DNA of 41,260 bases from Nanobdellota archaeon (GTDB lineage: Archaea > Nanobdellota > Nanobdellia > Woesearchaeales > SM23-78). The stretch's first letter is position 1; the number at the start of each line of letters is the position of its first letter. Shown here piece by piece: positions 41,160 to 41,260 of the stretch. Location: NCBI GenBank assembly GCA_018819305.1, contig JAHJQO010000024.1, forward strand, positions 1-41,260, given 5' to 3'. A program made the position numbers and the translations under genes. Under the pieces are notes generated by a model. The model saw only the letters and a program-made list of their open reading frames with translations, was not told the origin of the DNA and did not search any database.

Positions 41160-41205
41160 GGGTTCCAAGCCCCCAAATGATAATATTTGGGGGGTGATGG
41201 AGCCC
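41160..41205 (+). promoter_or_regulatory. Hairpin leader overlapping a Shine-Dalgarno
   Basis: CCCCCAAAT (41170-41178) and ATTTGGGGG (41185-41193) pair perfectly around a 6-nt loop. GGGTTCC (41160-41166) and GGAGCCC (41199-41205) add an outer stem with one G-U pair. The GGGGTGAT Shine-Dalgarno (41191-41198) is partly buried. A TATA-like GGTATTTAAATA (41097-41108) lies upstream. Confidence 0.55.
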
Positions 41206-41210
41206 AAATA

Positions 41211-41260
41211 ATGCATGAAAGAACATATGATGTGGATATTAATAAAGTTGTTGATTTGAC
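41211..41260 (+). CDS. Start of a coding region running off the window
   Basis: ATG 41211 opens a frame reading MHERTYDVDINKVVDL up to the window edge, with the Shine-Dalgarno GGGGTGAT 12 nt upstream. Too little is present to identify a product. Confidence 0.5.
   Translation, partial: MHERTYDVDINKVVDL

Overview
The window looks like a piece of an AT-rich archaeal chromosome, probably from a DPANN-type lineage (Woesearchaeota/Pacearchaeota-like). The evidence is the archaeal GatD/GatE pair, TruD, Lrp/AsnC regulators, TATA boxes placed 25-30 nt before start codons (many leaderless genes), and a tRNA whose introns fold as bulge-helix-bulge (BHB) motifs. The lineage is inference; the archaeal assignment is solid.

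Region 1 (1-13018) is mostly housekeeping. It holds pyruvate kinase, a Lys-rich small protein followed by gatD, a tandem-HTH Lrp-like regulator, a shortened gatE, a PHP-domain protein, an (alpha/alpha)6 glycosidase plus a flippase-like membrane protein, a tRNA-Arg(CCU) that I predict carries three introns, truD, and an ArsR regulator with a cysteine desulfurase.

Region 2 (13021-24391) is an accessory island with a repeating plan. Two dispersed intergenic repeats, called L and R here, alternate. L lies between divergent genes and includes promoter sequence. R lies between convergent genes and is hairpin-rich. Minus-strand modules sit between an R and the next L: RelE/RHH, two HEPN/nucleotidyltransferase pairs, a winged-helix gene, a caspase-like three-gene operon, a DinD/Bro-N protein, and a BrnT-like toxin with a zinc-finger antitoxin. 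Plus-strand cargo sits between an L and the next R: a 4-OT-like tautomerase plus an unknown gene, a small winged-helix gene, three ORF6N/PLD-like paralogues, or nothing. This modular layout is the strongest candidate for an undescribed arrangement.

Region 3 (24451-37293) is a defence cluster. A type I restriction-modification operon (hsdM, hsdS, hsdR) is interleaved with a NYN ribonuclease, small membrane proteins, a PIN domain fused to the front of HsdS, a Kiwa-like KwaA/KwaB pair, and an endonuclease/exonuclease/phosphatase protein. A convergent pair follows, encoding a nuclease-like protein and a membrane-anchored HNH protein.

Region 4 (37294-41260) has a membrane protein with an excalibur domain that seems to lack a normal start codon, a small membrane protein, a 121-bp element with perfect 10-bp inverted ends, a membrane-protein gene split by a 40-bp tandem-repeat insertion, a PIN-like two-gene module, and the start of a gene behind a hairpin leader.

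No rRNA, CRISPR array, integrase or transposase gene was found. All functions are read from motifs by eye; no search was run.
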